A stretch of DNA of 64,000 bases from Bacteroidales bacterium (GTDB lineage: Bacteria > Bacteroidota > Bacteroidia > Bacteroidales > JAQUTK01): assembly GCA_028709785.1 (NCBI GenBank), contig JAQUTK010000001.1, positions 1 to 64,000 of the forward strand. Direction: 5' to 3'. Made by a program: the position numbers and the translations under genes. The notes beneath the pieces are model-generated. The model did no database searches. It had not been told where the DNA came from and worked only from the letters and a program-made list of their open reading frames with translations. The stretch's first letter is position 1; every line of letters begins with the position of its first letter. Shown piece after piece: positions 48,168-56,472 of this stretch.

Positions 48168-49685
48168 TTATTGCTTCAGTGAAACTTTCTTCGCTTCTGA
48201 GTTGTAAATAACATCTTTGAATTGTCCGGGAGTAATTCGGACCGGCTCTACAGTCAGTTCGGGGATATTATATGATTTCAAACGCAGGATGTGTTCCTCC
48301 GGATTCTCAACCGGCAGGATGAAAGGTTTTGTTTCTCCTCCTTTTTCATTGAAATAAGTGAAATAGGGACGGGTATATGAACCGTCGTCCCGTCTGCTGC
48401 TAAAGACGATCCATCGGCCATTGGATGACCAGGAGTGATAGCTATCCACCTCCGGACTGTTGGCTTTTGAGAGCGGACGGATACTTTTGGTTAATAAGTC
48501 AATCACATATAAATCGCTGCTCTTATGCCAGATATGAAATTGTCCGAAGTCACCCAATGTAAAGAGCAGGTATCTGCCATCCGGAGAAACACGGGGAAGG
48601 GTGATGCTCTTGTGTATTTGTGACGCAGGAAATATAACAGCCGGAGTGCCGAATGTATTTGTTTGCATATCATAGGGCATGGCCATCAGATCATAATAGA
48701 TACTGTCGTAGCGGGCAATTGCCCGTTTCCAACCGATCGAATCGTTTCCTTCCAGTAATATTTTTGGTTTGGCAACACAATAGAAAAGCGTGTCGCCTGC
48801 CTTATTCCACGTAGGGAATGTCTCAAACAAGTCTGGCGTCTTACATATCGGAGTCACCTCATCCTTGTCCACATCATAGATGATCAGGTCTGATGCCTCG
48901 TCAAGCACTTCAATCTTTGTTTGTCCGATGAGATGAAACGACTGACCGGTTTTATTGACGGAAAAAGCGACTTTGTTGAGCATCGGGTGCCAGGCCGGAT
49001 AGACGCCGGCAGAGATTGTCGAGTCTGTTTTCAGGTTGACTTTTTTGATCTTATCTCCCTGAACTATCACTGTTCCACCATGAGCCTGGCGAACATGAAA
49101 CAGCATATTTCCCGTCTTTCTGTTTTGATACGTATGGCAATTGATGCAATGATTGTCCTTTATATCATACGCTCTGTTATTTTCATAGATTGGCGTCTCT
49201 TCAAACGTACCGAGGTTTCTCTGGTATATTCCCAGCTGACGATACAGTTCATATCCCGGCTCGATCAACCGGTAGGAGAGATACGGGTCAATCTCTTCTT
49301 TCGCCACATAATTGGCATAACTCTGCCAGCGTGTCCATGCTCCGTTTTTATCTTTAGTGAAGAGGGTAAATTTAATTGCATCCCCTTTACTGGCAGTCAG
49401 CAAAGAGTGCCAGGAAGTAGCAGGAAACTGGATCGTGTTTTTATCATCACCGGCGACAATAATTTCTTTGCCACCTCCGGTTACCTGCACAATAGCCGCC
49501 TCAGCCTCCGTCTTTACTTTGAAGTTCATCGGAGCAATATTGGGCGGAATAGTAAGTAACGTATAGTCAGGCCATATCACGGGCAGTTGCTCTTTATAAG
49601 TAAACTTCTCAGGTATCACCGCTTCCTTCTTGCAGGACAGGCATAGTCCGGACAGCAGTGTCAGATATAGTAAAATTCGTTTCAT
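48168..49685 (-). CDS. TolB/PD40 beta-propeller lipoprotein with a CxxCH haem-type motif
   Basis: The 505-residue protein begins with a lipobox (LSGLCLSCKK, Cys about 18) and has a propeller region with PD40-type strands (VYPAWHPMLNKVAFSVN, TFPTWNKAGDTLFYC, LPRVSPDGRYLLFTLGD, SYHSWSSNGRWIVFSSRR). Inside the first third lies NHCINCHTYQ (about 178-182), a canonical C-x-x-C-H c-type haem attachment site, followed by HVRQAHGG with further histidines. The start codon overlaps the stop of the DUF6057 gene. Role unknown; a redox or metal-binding sensor at the outer surface of the inner membrane is possible. Confidence 0.8.
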   Translation of the reverse strand: MKRILLYLTLLSGLCLSCKKEAVIPEKFTYKEQLPVIWPDYTLLTIPPNIAPMNFKVKTEAEAAIVQVTGGGKEIIVAGDDKNTIQFPATSWHSLLTASKGDAIKFTLFTKDKNGAWTRWQSYANYVAKEEIDPYLSYRLIEPGYELYRQLGIYQRNLGTFEETPIYENNRAYDIKDNHCINCHTYQNRKTGNMLFHVRQAHGGTVIVQGDKIKKVNLKTDSTISAGVYPAWHPMLNKVAFSVNKTGQSFHLIGQTKIEVLDEASDLIIYDVDKDEVTPICKTPDLFETFPTWNKAGDTLFYCVAKPKILLEGNDSIGWKRAIARYDSIYYDLMAMPYDMQTNTFGTPAVIFPASQIHKSITLPRVSPDGRYLLFTLGDFGQFHIWHKSSDLYVIDLLTKSIRPLSKANSPEVDSYHSWSSNGRWIVFSSRRDDGSYTRPYFTYFNEKGGETKPFILPVENPEEHILRLKSYNIPELTVEPVRITPGQFKDVIYNSEAKKVSLKQ

Positions 49686-51283
49686 TAGTTGACTCCGTTT
49701 TTGTTCGTTTCTTTGCCCTCTTGTGGACTGGATACCATGTTGCCAAAGATATAGTAATAAAGAAAATGATTACCGTATTCTTTTCGAAGAACATCTCTTC
49801 CTTTTTCTTTATCATCCATATATTTTGAGATCTCCATCAACAAGTTTTTTGTTCGTTCAGTGACCAGCGGACTGATTGGAAACTGTTTCTCAAATCCGTT
49901 TCCGGAAGAATAACCCTCCAGTGCGATGGCCTCCTGGAAATGCTTTGCGATATGCGATTGACCGCGCAACGCCTGCGTTCTTACCAGAAATGCTTCCAGC
50001 TCTTTCGCATAGAGACATGCCGCCAGTGAAAGATCCAGCGAACGTCTGCTCTTGCCTTTGGTCAGATTGATATAATAACCGATAAAGAGAGGCTCTTTGA
50101 ATGATTGCTCAAAGGTGTTGACGACCGGTTCGAGATCAAAAACAGAAACCAGTTCCGGATCTTTGGAGATCAGTTCCTTGTGAGCAATATAATTTCTGTA
50201 CTTCTCAGTAAAGCCTCGTTGGAAATACATCTTCTCGAGCACAGAAAGATATCGTTCTGCCAGTTCCCATTCCTGGTTCAGCACCGCGCACTTGGTCATC
50301 AGGCGCAATGTAAAAGGAGAAGGCCCTTCCAGTGTCATAAATTCCATCAGATGATGGTATGCAGTATTGATCAGTCCCGAATAAAAACAAGCTTCTGCCG
50401 TATAAAAGTAATCATTTTGCAGGTAAGTGTCATCCGAAATCTTCATGACAAGTTTGGGGTAGTTGTACGGAATCTCAAAGAGTCGTTCTCCCAGTTGATT
50501 GGTATTGACCAAAGCGATGCTTCTGTAAGCAGCTACCGGCCGTGTGGGTGCAGATAGTCCTTCCGTACAGTCAATCACCTTGTCCCATTCCTGCTGTTGG
50601 GTAAAATATTGCATCCGTGTCATCGCTCTCAGATTTTCATCCGGACGGGCAAAGAGAGTCAGCAGAACGATTCCCGTCAAAACAACTCCTCCTCCCAAAC
50701 AGGTTTCTTTCGATGACATTGGGGCGACCTCAGGTCTCTTTTTTCCTGCCACCCGGCGAACGACAGAGATACAGCCCCAACAAAATATGATTACCGATAA
50801 AGAGGCAAGCAGCCATATGAAGAAATCGGACGGATCCACTTCATAGATGAAGTTATAGTTGCACAGACTCATATAAACAAGTATTCCTGCCGGTGGAAGG
50901 TAGCTGGCGAGATGCCACCAGTAAGAGGAATCAAACCGCAGTATCCTTTCAGTCAGTCCTTGCATCAGACAAAGAACAAGCGTGACGAATAAAGTACCCA
51001 GCCATGGGTAGTAGCAAAACTGTAAGAAGAACCGTCCGATGTAAACAGGAATGTTGATCTGCGAGCCTGCCACCTGCTGTAATTCAGAAAATGAACTTGT
51101 AAAGTATGCCAGATCCTGCATTTTCCAGAGTATTTCTCCGTAATAATAGCGGACAAACAGCACTGTAAACACGAGGAAGAAGAGTTGCAGAGATATTCTG
51201 AACCGAGAGAAAGAGAGGGGGAAAATCGTTCGTTTCTCCTTTTTCTTACTTGTTGTGTCTTTACTTTTTGGATGTGTCTTCAT
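49685..51283 (-). CDS. DUF6057 membrane protein with TPR-like soluble C-terminal part
   Basis: The 532-residue protein has five hydrophobic helices in the first 230 residues (for example LQLFFLVFTVLFVRYYYG, WWHLASYLPPAGILVYMSL, FFIWLLASLSVIIFCWGCI). These are followed by a soluble, helix-rich region (about 240-510) with helical hairpins such as WDKVIDCTEGL, YTAEACFYSGLINTAYHHL and WELAERYLSVL that look TPR-like. It resembles DUF6057. It is translationally coupled to the CxxCH lipoprotein (1-base overlap) and overlaps the 76-residue membrane protein by 23 bases, so the three form one operon. Start at 51283 is chosen because longer frames lie within the upstream gene. Confidence 0.72.
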   Translation of the reverse strand: MKTHPKSKDTTSKKKEKRTIFPLSFSRFRISLQLFFLVFTVLFVRYYYGEILWKMQDLAYFTSSFSELQQVAGSQINIPVYIGRFFLQFCYYPWLGTLFVTLVLCLMQGLTERILRFDSSYWWHLASYLPPAGILVYMSLCNYNFIYEVDPSDFFIWLLASLSVIIFCWGCISVVRRVAGKKRPEVAPMSSKETCLGGGVVLTGIVLLTLFARPDENLRAMTRMQYFTQQQEWDKVIDCTEGLSAPTRPVAAYRSIALVNTNQLGERLFEIPYNYPKLVMKISDDTYLQNDYFYTAEACFYSGLINTAYHHLMEFMTLEGPSPFTLRLMTKCAVLNQEWELAERYLSVLEKMYFQRGFTEKYRNYIAHKELISKDPELVSVFDLEPVVNTFEQSFKEPLFIGYYINLTKGKSRRSLDLSLAACLYAKELEAFLVRTQALRGQSHIAKHFQEAIALEGYSSGNGFEKQFPISPLVTERTKNLLMEISKYMDDKEKGRDVLRKEYGNHFLYYYIFGNMVSSPQEGKETNKNGVN

Positions 51284-51491
51284 TGGATATTGATCTGTTC
51301 TTTTCAGCGATTTTCTCTTTCTTACGAAGCACAATCCATAAAAGCAGGATGACCACATAGCAGATTCCTATGATTGCCAGCATCTCTGTTTTTTCTCCGA
51401 CAGGCTGTTTGGGGTAAAATATCAAAGCAATTATTGCCGTATAAATGCAGAGAGCGATCGGAATAACGGTGGACTTCTTAAATCGTTTCAT
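51261..51491 (-). CDS. Small two-helix membrane protein
   Basis: The 76-residue protein (MKRFKKSTVIPIALCIYTAI...) has two membrane segments (about 9-25 and 36-54) and a charged, Lys-rich cytoplasmic tail. It resembles no family I can name, but it begins the three-gene run with DUF6057 and the CxxCH lipoprotein. A TATTTTTG -7 element at 51516-51523 lies 25 bases ahead of the ATG. It is probably a partner subunit of that module. Confidence 0.7.
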   Translation of the reverse strand: MKRFKKSTVIPIALCIYTAIIALIFYPKQPVGEKTEMLAIIGICYVVILLLWIVLRKKEKIAEKNRSISNEDTSKK

Positions 51492-51515
51492 TGTGTGAAG
51501 GTTAATAATTGGTTG

Positions 51516-51523
51516 CAAAAATA
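51516..51523 (-). promoter_or_regulatory. -7 element for the small membrane/DUF6057/CxxCH operon
   Basis: TATTTTTG on the minus strand, 25 bases ahead of the ATG at 51491. Confidence 0.4.
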
Positions 51524-51567
51524 ATAAATATTATAATTCAGCTTGTTGCTTTTGTTGTATTATGTTT

Positions 51568-51597
51568 TTGTTTGTTGGGATGGACAGGCTATATTTG
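51568..51597 (+). promoter_or_regulatory. -33/-7 promoter for mscL
   Basis: TTG (51568-51570), 19 bases, TATATTTG (51590-51597). Confidence 0.6.
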
Positions 51598-51627
51598 CAT
51601 CTGATAGTCTAACTAATACACACGAAT

Positions 51628-52062
51628 ATGCAAAAGATGTTACAAGAGTTCAAGACCTTTGCCATGCGTGGCAACGTCATTGACATGGCTGTCGGTATCA
51701 TTATCGGCGGAGCATTCGGGAAGATCGTCTCTTCGGTTGTCGGAGATATTATTATGCCGGCTGTCGGATTGTTGGTGGGAGGAGTAAACTTTACAGACCT
51801 GAAGATTACGTTGAAAGAACCGGTTACAGATGCGGCGGGAGCGATTACTGCGCCGGCAGTAACCATCAACTACGGACAGTTTTTACAAGTCACATTTGAC
51901 TTTATCATTGTTGCTTTTGCTGTTTTTCTGCTTATCAAACTGATCAATCGTCTGGCAGCGAAAAAGGAAGTAGCTCCAGCGGCACCTCCTGCTCCTCCGG
52001 CAGTGAGTGATGATGTTAAACTGCTGACAGAAATCCGCGACTTGCTGAAAGAAAAGAAATAA
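51628..52062 (+). CDS. mscL: Large-conductance mechanosensitive channel MscL
   Basis: MscL opens under membrane tension and protects against hypo-osmotic shock. The 144-residue protein has the conserved N-terminus [28 protein letters not shown] (amphipathic helix and TM1 pore constriction), a periplasmic loop, TM2 ([18 protein letters not shown]) and a C-terminal Ala/Pro linker with a charged coiled helix. Length is normal. Single-gene transcript bounded by its own promoter and a strong terminator. Confidence 0.97.
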   Translation: MQKMLQEFKTFAMRGNVIDMAVGIIIGGAFGKIVSSVVGDIIMPAVGLLVGGVNFTDLKITLKEPVTDAAGAITAPAVTINYGQFLQVTFDFIIVAFAVFLLIKLINRLAAKKEVAPAAPPAPPAVSDDVKLLTEIRDLLKEKK

Positions 52063-52066
52063 GGAT

Positions 52067-52111
52067 CCAATAAAAAAGAAGCTGTCCGGTGGGCAGCTTC
52101 TTTTTTATTGG
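52067..52111. terminator. Bidirectional terminator after mscL
   Basis: 18-bp perfect stem (52067-52084 with 52094-52111), 9-base loop, A-run/T-run inside the stem; shared with the convergent cyclophilin gene. Confidence 0.88.
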
Positions 52112-52128
52112 GAGTTTCATATCACAGG

Positions 52129-52932
52129 TTAATTAACGATGGAGACCTTCATCTTTACATCAGTAAAAGGTCGGTCAAAACCATTGACCTTCAGTGCCGC
52201 AATCTTATCAATCACATCCAACCCCTCGATAACCTCTCCAAAGACAGTATAATCGCCATCCAGATTAGGAGCGCCACCGATCGTTGTATAAGCTTCCCTT
52301 TGTGCGGGAGTAAAAATCAGTTTGTTAGGAGATGCCATTAACGCTGAATCAAGCTGAGACTTGATGAGACGAACTTTTTCGTTGTAGAGTTTCGGATTGC
52401 TCTCTTTCAAAGCATTGAGTTCGTCTTTAATCGGGTTATAAATCTGCGAATACGCTTTGTTTTTTATAGGTACATTTTTAGCCATCTCCATTGTATCCAA
52501 TTGACCTGTCCTCAGCACAGTCCCTTGCACAATAAAGAACTGAGAAACGTCAGATTTTTTTTGTGGATTTACATTGTTTGGTTGACGTGGAGCGCACAAA
52601 GCCCCTTTCTTATGAAAATAAGTTTTGCGAAATTCAGGAAACAGTTCCATGCTTGAATTCCCGTAACCAACCTTTACGCCGGGAGCAGCTCCGCGTGAGT
52701 CTTTCGACCCTCCCTGGATAACATAGCCCTTGACTACCCGGCTGAATAATGTTCCGTCAAAATAGCCTTGTTTGATGAGTTTGATATAGTGATCCCGATG
52801 TTTGGGAGTATCATTATACAGGATCGCCTTCATATCCCCCATGTTGGTGGAGATAAGGATAACTGTTTCCTTTGTTTGAGCTGTGGCAAGAAGAGAGATC
52901 GAAAAGAATAAACTGACCAATATAGATTTCAT
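52129..52932 (-). CDS. Cyclophilin-type peptidyl-prolyl cis-trans isomerase (exported)
   Basis: The 267-residue protein has a signal peptide (MKSILVSLFFSISLLATAQ) and a cyclophilin fold with TNMGDMKAILYNDTPKHRDHYIKL, GYFDGTLFSRVVKGYVIQGG (active-site Arg in FxRV) and a final DYTVFGEVIEGLDVIDKI. A helical insertion (about 155-205) is typical of Bacteroidales periplasmic cyclophilins. It should assist folding of secreted proteins. It has a TATTTTTG promoter at 52972-52979 with TTG at 53000-53002. Confidence 0.93.
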   Translation of the reverse strand: MKSILVSLFFSISLLATAQTKETVILISTNMGDMKAILYNDTPKHRDHYIKLIKQGYFDGTLFSRVVKGYVIQGGSKDSRGAAPGVKVGYGNSSMELFPEFRKTYFHKKGALCAPRQPNNVNPQKKSDVSQFFIVQGTVLRTGQLDTMEMAKNVPIKNKAYSQIYNPIKDELNALKESNPKLYNEKVRLIKSQLDSALMASPNKLIFTPAQREAYTTIGGAPNLDGDYTVFGEVIEGLDVIDKIAALKVNGFDRPFTDVKMKVSIVN

Positions 52933-52971
52933 GTGTGTATAATAAGATTAAGTGAATACTAGATGAGATTG

Positions 52972-53002
52972 CAAAAATATAGATTCTAAACCGATTCGTC
53001 AA
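52972..53002 (-). promoter_or_regulatory. -33/-7 promoter for the cyclophilin gene
   Basis: On the minus strand TTG (53000-53002), 20 bases, TATTTTTG (52972-52979). Confidence 0.55.
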
Positions 53003-53033
53003 GCTATATGTATTATTAAAAACTAAATAATGT

Positions 53034-53870
53034 CTAATTATGGAGTCTCCTGAGTGTAATAAGTACGATTTCCGAAGGCGCAAACATTCGTATGGGCTTT
53101 CGGGAAGTGCCGATGCCATTTGTGATGATGACAGGAGTCTTCCGTTTTGTATAACGTAATCCACTCCTGAATTGTTGTCCATAATGGGAAGCCGTTTTGG
53201 GCGCGTAGAGTCCGAAGAGAGTTACCTGCCCCCCGTGAGTATGTCCCGCAAGCACCAGGTCGCTCTTGGAAATATCCACATCCTGCGCATAATCTGGCGT
53301 GTGCGAAAGGAGTACAACGAAGTCGCTGTCGCACAATGTCCGGTCAGGAGAATCACCATTAGTACGGAGATCAAAAGGATTGCGCACCCCGGCGATGATG
53401 ATCCGTCCACCCTCTTTGGATATGGTGTCACAACGATTCTCCAATAGTGTGATGTCGTTTAACTTAGCTTCCCGGAGTAGCTCTTCGTAGCCCACTTCAT
53501 AGTCGTTATTCCCAAGTACGCCGATGATGCCATACTTCGGTTTCACTTCTCCCAACGCCTGAAAAAGCGGCGCAATATTTTCCACTCCTTCTTTATAATC
53601 TCCACCCATGAGCAGTATATCCGCATTCAGCATCTGAAGCTGAGCGATCACTTTTCTCAGACCGGCTTCCTGCAGCGTACTTTTGTAATGCAGATCGGAG
53701 ATAAAAGCGATGCGAAAACCATCAAACGCTTCCGGGATATCCGCATGCGGGAACGTGTATTCTTTGATACGGGCGACTCCTCTCCGGCTCAGTTGCTGAG
53801 TAGAAGAACAAGAAGAAAACAGCACCAAAAGCACGGTACAGAATGCAGAGAGGCGGAAATAGGAAGACAT
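53034..53870 (-). CDS. Metallophosphoesterase lipoprotein (YkuE-like)
   Basis: Calcineurin-like phosphoesterase motifs are complete: ISDLHY (Asp/His), GGDY, GNND, SHTPD and AGHTHGGQ. The start at 53870 (MSSYFRLSAFCTVLLVLFSSCSS) gives a lipoprotein signal with Cys about 21 and 278 residues. Longer frames run through the divergent promoter. YkuE-type relatives act on phospholipid-like or nucleotide-phosphate substrates in the envelope; the exact substrate is unknown. Divergent from the TRIC-type channel gene. Confidence 0.9.
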   Translation of the reverse strand: MSSYFRLSAFCTVLLVLFSSCSSTQQLSRRGVARIKEYTFPHADIPEAFDGFRIAFISDLHYKSTLQEAGLRKVIAQLQMLNADILLMGGDYKEGVENIAPLFQALGEVKPKYGIIGVLGNNDYEVGYEELLREAKLNDITLLENRCDTISKEGGRIIIAGVRNPFDLRTNGDSPDRTLCDSDFVVLLSHTPDYAQDVDISKSDLVLAGHTHGGQVTLFGLYAPKTASHYGQQFRSGLRYTKRKTPVIITNGIGTSRKPIRMFAPSEIVLITLRRLHN

Positions 53871-53889
53871 ACTATCTTTGTTTGAAAGA

Positions 53890-53897
53890 CAAAGATA
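53890..53897 (-). promoter_or_regulatory. -7 element for the metallophosphoesterase gene
   Basis: TATCTTTG on the minus strand, 20 bases ahead of the chosen ATG at 53870. Confidence 0.4.
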
Positions 53898-53929
53898 CAG
53901 AAAGATGTCAAATAGTACCTGAAAATAAC

Positions 53930-53937
53930 TACTTTTG
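53930..53937 (+). promoter_or_regulatory. -7 element for the TRIC-type channel gene
   Basis: TACTTTTG, 31 bases ahead of the ATG at 53968. Confidence 0.45.
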
Positions 53938-53967
53938 CGGCATAAACCTAGATACTGAAAATATAAT

Positions 53968-54585
53968 ATGGAACTGAGATTTGTAGATTTTCTCGAATTC
54001 ATCGGCACCTTTGCCTTCGCGATCAGTGGAATTCGCCTGGCCTCGGCAAAACACTTCGACTGGTTTGGTGCCTATGTAGTCGGTTTTGCAACAGCTGTCG
54101 GGGGTGGTACAATCCGTGATTTACTACTTGGTGTCACCCCTTTTTGGATGCACAGTTCAAGTTATCTGATCTTCACCGCCATTGCTTTCTTCTTCGTGGT
54201 TCTCTTTCGGAAAGCTTTGGTGCGACTGGATGATACCTTTTTCTATTTTGATACGATTGGATTGGGCTTATTTGTCGTGGTAGGCTGTAATAAGACTCTT
54301 CAGATGGATGCCCATTATGCCTATTGGGTTGTTGTCATTATGGGCATGTTGACCGGTGCCGCCGGAGGAGTATTGCGTGATATCCTTATCAATGAAGTGC
54401 CGTTGATTTTCCGTAAAGAAATATATGCATTGGCATGCCTTTTTGGAGGTACTGTGTTTTGTATTTGCGATGCAATGGGTGTAGCCACTGTTTTGGCACA
54501 GATAATCTCTGCGGTTAGTGTGGTTATCATTCGATTATTAGCGGTCAAGTATCATCTTTGTTTACCTGTTTTGAAGAGAGAATAA
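53968..54585 (+). CDS. Trimeric intracellular cation (TRIC)-type channel, UPF0126/YicG family
   Basis: The 205-residue protein has seven hydrophobic helices arranged as two related three-helix repeats plus one. The duplicated signatures GTFAFAISGIRLASAKHFDWFGAYVVGFATAVGGGTIRDLLLG and GMLTGAAGGVLRDILINEVPLIF, with the paired GG-x-x-RD motifs, are diagnostic. Bacterial members form trimeric K+-permeable channels in vitro; some act in glycine transport. The physiological substrate here is not known. Confidence 0.92.
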   Translation: MELRFVDFLEFIGTFAFAISGIRLASAKHFDWFGAYVVGFATAVGGGTIRDLLLGVTPFWMHSSSYLIFTAIAFFFVVLFRKALVRLDDTFFYFDTIGLGLFVVVGCNKTLQMDAHYAYWVVVIMGMLTGAAGGVLRDILINEVPLIFRKEIYALACLFGGTVFCICDAMGVATVLAQIISAVSVVIIRLLAVKYHLCLPVLKRE

Positions 54586-54625
54586 GGGTGAAAACAAAAA
54601 AACTGCAAAAAAAGAAGGCTGAGCA

Positions 54626-54655
54626 TTGCAGATTGTCAAAAAACGATTACCTTTG
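54626..54655 (+). promoter_or_regulatory. -33/-7 promoter for tRNA-Pro
   Basis: TTG (54626-54628), 19 bases, TACCTTTG (54648-54655), identical in design to the tRNA-fMet promoter. Confidence 0.7.
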
Positions 54656-54670
54656 CAGCCGTTAAAGGAA

Positions 54671-54745
54671 CGGGGTGTAGCGCAGCCCGGTTAGCGCATC
54701 TGCTTTGGGAGCAGAGGGTCGAAGGTTCGAATCCTTTCACCCCGA
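54671..54745 (+). tRNA. tRNA-Pro (anticodon TGG)
   Basis: Cloverleaf: acceptor CGGGGTG/CACCCCG, D stem GCGC/GCGC, anticodon arm TCTGC-TTTGGGA-GCAGA with anticodon TGG, T loop TTCGAAT. Discriminator base A; CCA is not encoded in full. It marks the left border of an accessory stretch. Confidence 0.96.
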
Positions 54746-54756
54746 CCGTTCAAGAG

Positions 54757-54784
54757 AAGACCAATCAGTTTACTGATTGGTCTT
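54757..54784 (+). terminator. Terminator after tRNA-Pro
   Basis: 12-bp perfect stem (54757-54768 with 54773-54784), loop TTTA, followed by a T-run. Confidence 0.88.
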
Positions 54785-54837
54785 TTTTATATTCTGATTT
54801 TTAGAGTTTTATTTTCATTATACTGAAAACTCAGATA

Positions 54838-55164
54838 ATGAAAGCCCCATCATTCATACAGAACAGAGCCAAGATATTGGAAAATGTTGTCTATAATCAC
54901 TTGCTATATAAGGGATAAGAAGTTAAAGCAGGAGCTTTAAGTGGGCAGGAAGTCGATTCTGTATGTGAAAAAGGCGGAGAGAAATTGTATGTTCAGGTTG
55001 CCTTACGTTTGGACGATGAGACTACACTAAAAAGAGAGTTTGGCAATCTTCTGAAGATTGAAGATAATTATCCGAAGATTCTGATTACTCAGGATAAGTT
55101 TTTCGGGAATAGTTATAACGGAGTAAAGCACCTATATATCCGGGACTTTCTGATAGCTGAGTAA
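54838..55164 (+). pseudogene. Relic of a DUF4143/AAA-type ATPase (C-terminal fragment with an internal stop)
   Basis: Reading from the ATG at 54838, 108 codons encode NRAKILENVVYNHLLYKG, then a stop (TAA 54916-54918), then EVKAGALSGQEVDSVCEK ... KLYVQVALRLDDETTLKREFGNLLKIEDNYPKILIT ... HLYIRDFLIAE and a stop. This is the C-terminal nuclease-like end (E-V-D ... Y-V-Q-V-A) of the ATP-binding/DUF4143 family. The normal protein is about 400 residues, so some 300 N-terminal residues are missing as well. It is clearly decayed and lies in the tRNA-Pro-adjacent accessory stretch. Confidence 0.85.
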
Positions 55165-55314
55165 GACTATGCATCTTTTGTTAGGAAACCAAAAAGAGTT
55201 TGTTTACCTTTGAAGTCTAGAACGAGATTCTTTTGTTCATTGCGGTATCGTTTTTTGTTGCTGTGATAGATCAGAACACTTGCTCTTTTCACAGTAATAA
55301 AACTTAGCATTCTA
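55165..55314. other. Short intergenic stretch before the orphan gene
   Basis: I see no coding region and no good -33/-7 promoter; the stretch is AT-rich. Confidence 0.4.
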
Positions 55315-56244
55315 ATGGAAGAAAATTATAAGTACGTTCGTTTCCCTTTACCGTTGATTCAAAGTCTATATAGCAGTTTTCCCTGCGGATTTGATGTTTT
55401 TTTAAGAGTCGGAATCTATATCTTTTCTCAGGATCTACATGTGGATCCGATGAATGCCCAGAAGCAAGCTCTGTACTGTTATTATCGAAAGGGATTAACA
55501 GATAGTCTTCAGAAGCAGTTTGATGTACTGTTGAAGAAAGGATATATATCCGTGGAAACAGAGTATACCCGATTTAAAAAGGAAGAGTTTGTGCCTGAAG
55601 TAGATCTGTATGGACTATCCAAAGCATTAAAGGGAGACCAGGCGCTGTATGAGGAGATTATTGAGTTTCATCGTATCAGGCAGGCGCTTTCTTTCCTGAA
55701 AATAGATCTGAAGCCCGACTTTATAATCAAGACATACAACTGTTTTTTTGATCTGTATGGTGGGTTTGTCAAACAACCTTATGTGTCTATGAAGACCGAT
55801 CTGCTCCTTGAATATTCGGAGAAGCAACCGGGTGAATCTGATATTATGCTGTTTACCGCCTTTGCCGGCATCAAATCCATTATTGGAAATTCGGCGTATG
55901 CGGGCACTACCCGCGAGATGATTATCTGCCGCATGTTTGGAGCCTCCAACCAACAAGCTCTTGCCGAAGTTCTCAAAGATGAATATACAAAAACGGTCTA
56001 TGACAAATATTCAAAACGCTATCACTTTGAGAAGCTACTCGACGAACTTGTTGCCCGGGGCTTTATTCAGTCTAAAATAGGCTGGAACAGACGAACCTAC
56101 GTATCCTGCAAATTAGATTACACCCAGCTTGCGGATTCAATCAAAAAAGCGTACGATGAGAAGGGAATGAGATCCAAAATCAGATCGAACAAAGAAAAAG
56201 AGGCAGAAGCCAAGATGCAGCTGGCTCTTCATCTTCTGAGATGA
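55315..56244 (+). CDS. Uncharacterised 309-residue protein
   Basis: I do not recognise a family. The protein has no signal peptide or membrane segment; it is soluble, mixed alpha/beta, starting MEENYKYVRFPLPLIQSLYSSF. The region about 180-280 looks winged-helix-like (IICRMFGASNQQALAEVLKDEYTK ... HFEKLLDELVARGFIQSKIGWNRRTYVSCKL), and the last 30 residues are Lys/Arg/Glu-rich (KIRSNKEKEAEAKMQ), so nucleic-acid binding is plausible. Codon use appears like its neighbours. It is flanked by a DUF4143 relic and followed by an 11-bp periodic repeat patch. Function unknown. Confidence 0.7.
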   Translation: MEENYKYVRFPLPLIQSLYSSFPCGFDVFLRVGIYIFSQDLHVDPMNAQKQALYCYYRKGLTDSLQKQFDVLLKKGYISVETEYTRFKKEEFVPEVDLYGLSKALKGDQALYEEIIEFHRIRQALSFLKIDLKPDFIIKTYNCFFDLYGGFVKQPYVSMKTDLLLEYSEKQPGESDIMLFTAFAGIKSIIGNSAYAGTTREMIICRMFGASNQQALAEVLKDEYTKTVYDKYSKRYHFEKLLDELVARGFIQSKIGWNRRTYVSCKLDYTQLADSIKKAYDEKGMRSKIRSNKEKEAEAKMQLALHLLR

Positions 56245-56274
56245 ACGGTCTGAATCAGCACACAATTATTTCAA

Positions 56275-56330
56275 CATTGATACAGCATTGATACAACATT
56301 ATTGCTGCATCATATACACCATCTTAACAG
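56275..56330. repeat. Imperfect 11-bp iteron-like repeats
   Basis: Four consecutive segments begin with CAT at 11-12-base spacing, the first two being CATTGATACAG and CATTGATACAA; later units are degenerate. They lie just after the orphan 309-residue gene. Confidence 0.4.
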
Positions 56331-56402
56331 AGAGCATTATCTTCTGCATGAATGCAACAGTATATACAGCACCTTAAATAATGTCTCTTTTATAATACTT
56401 AA

Positions 56403-56458
56403 AAATAATATTCTTCTACAACATACATTCTGTCTGCTGCTGTAGAAGAATAATATTT
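56403..56458. terminator. Bidirectional hairpin between convergent genes
   Basis: 12-bp perfect stem core (TATTCTTCTACA-type arm ending at 56420, partner from 56441), extended by AT pairs with one mismatch, 20-base loop. Flanking A/T runs fit a terminator for both neighbours. Confidence 0.6.
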
Positions 56459-56472
56459 AATTTATCAAGAAA

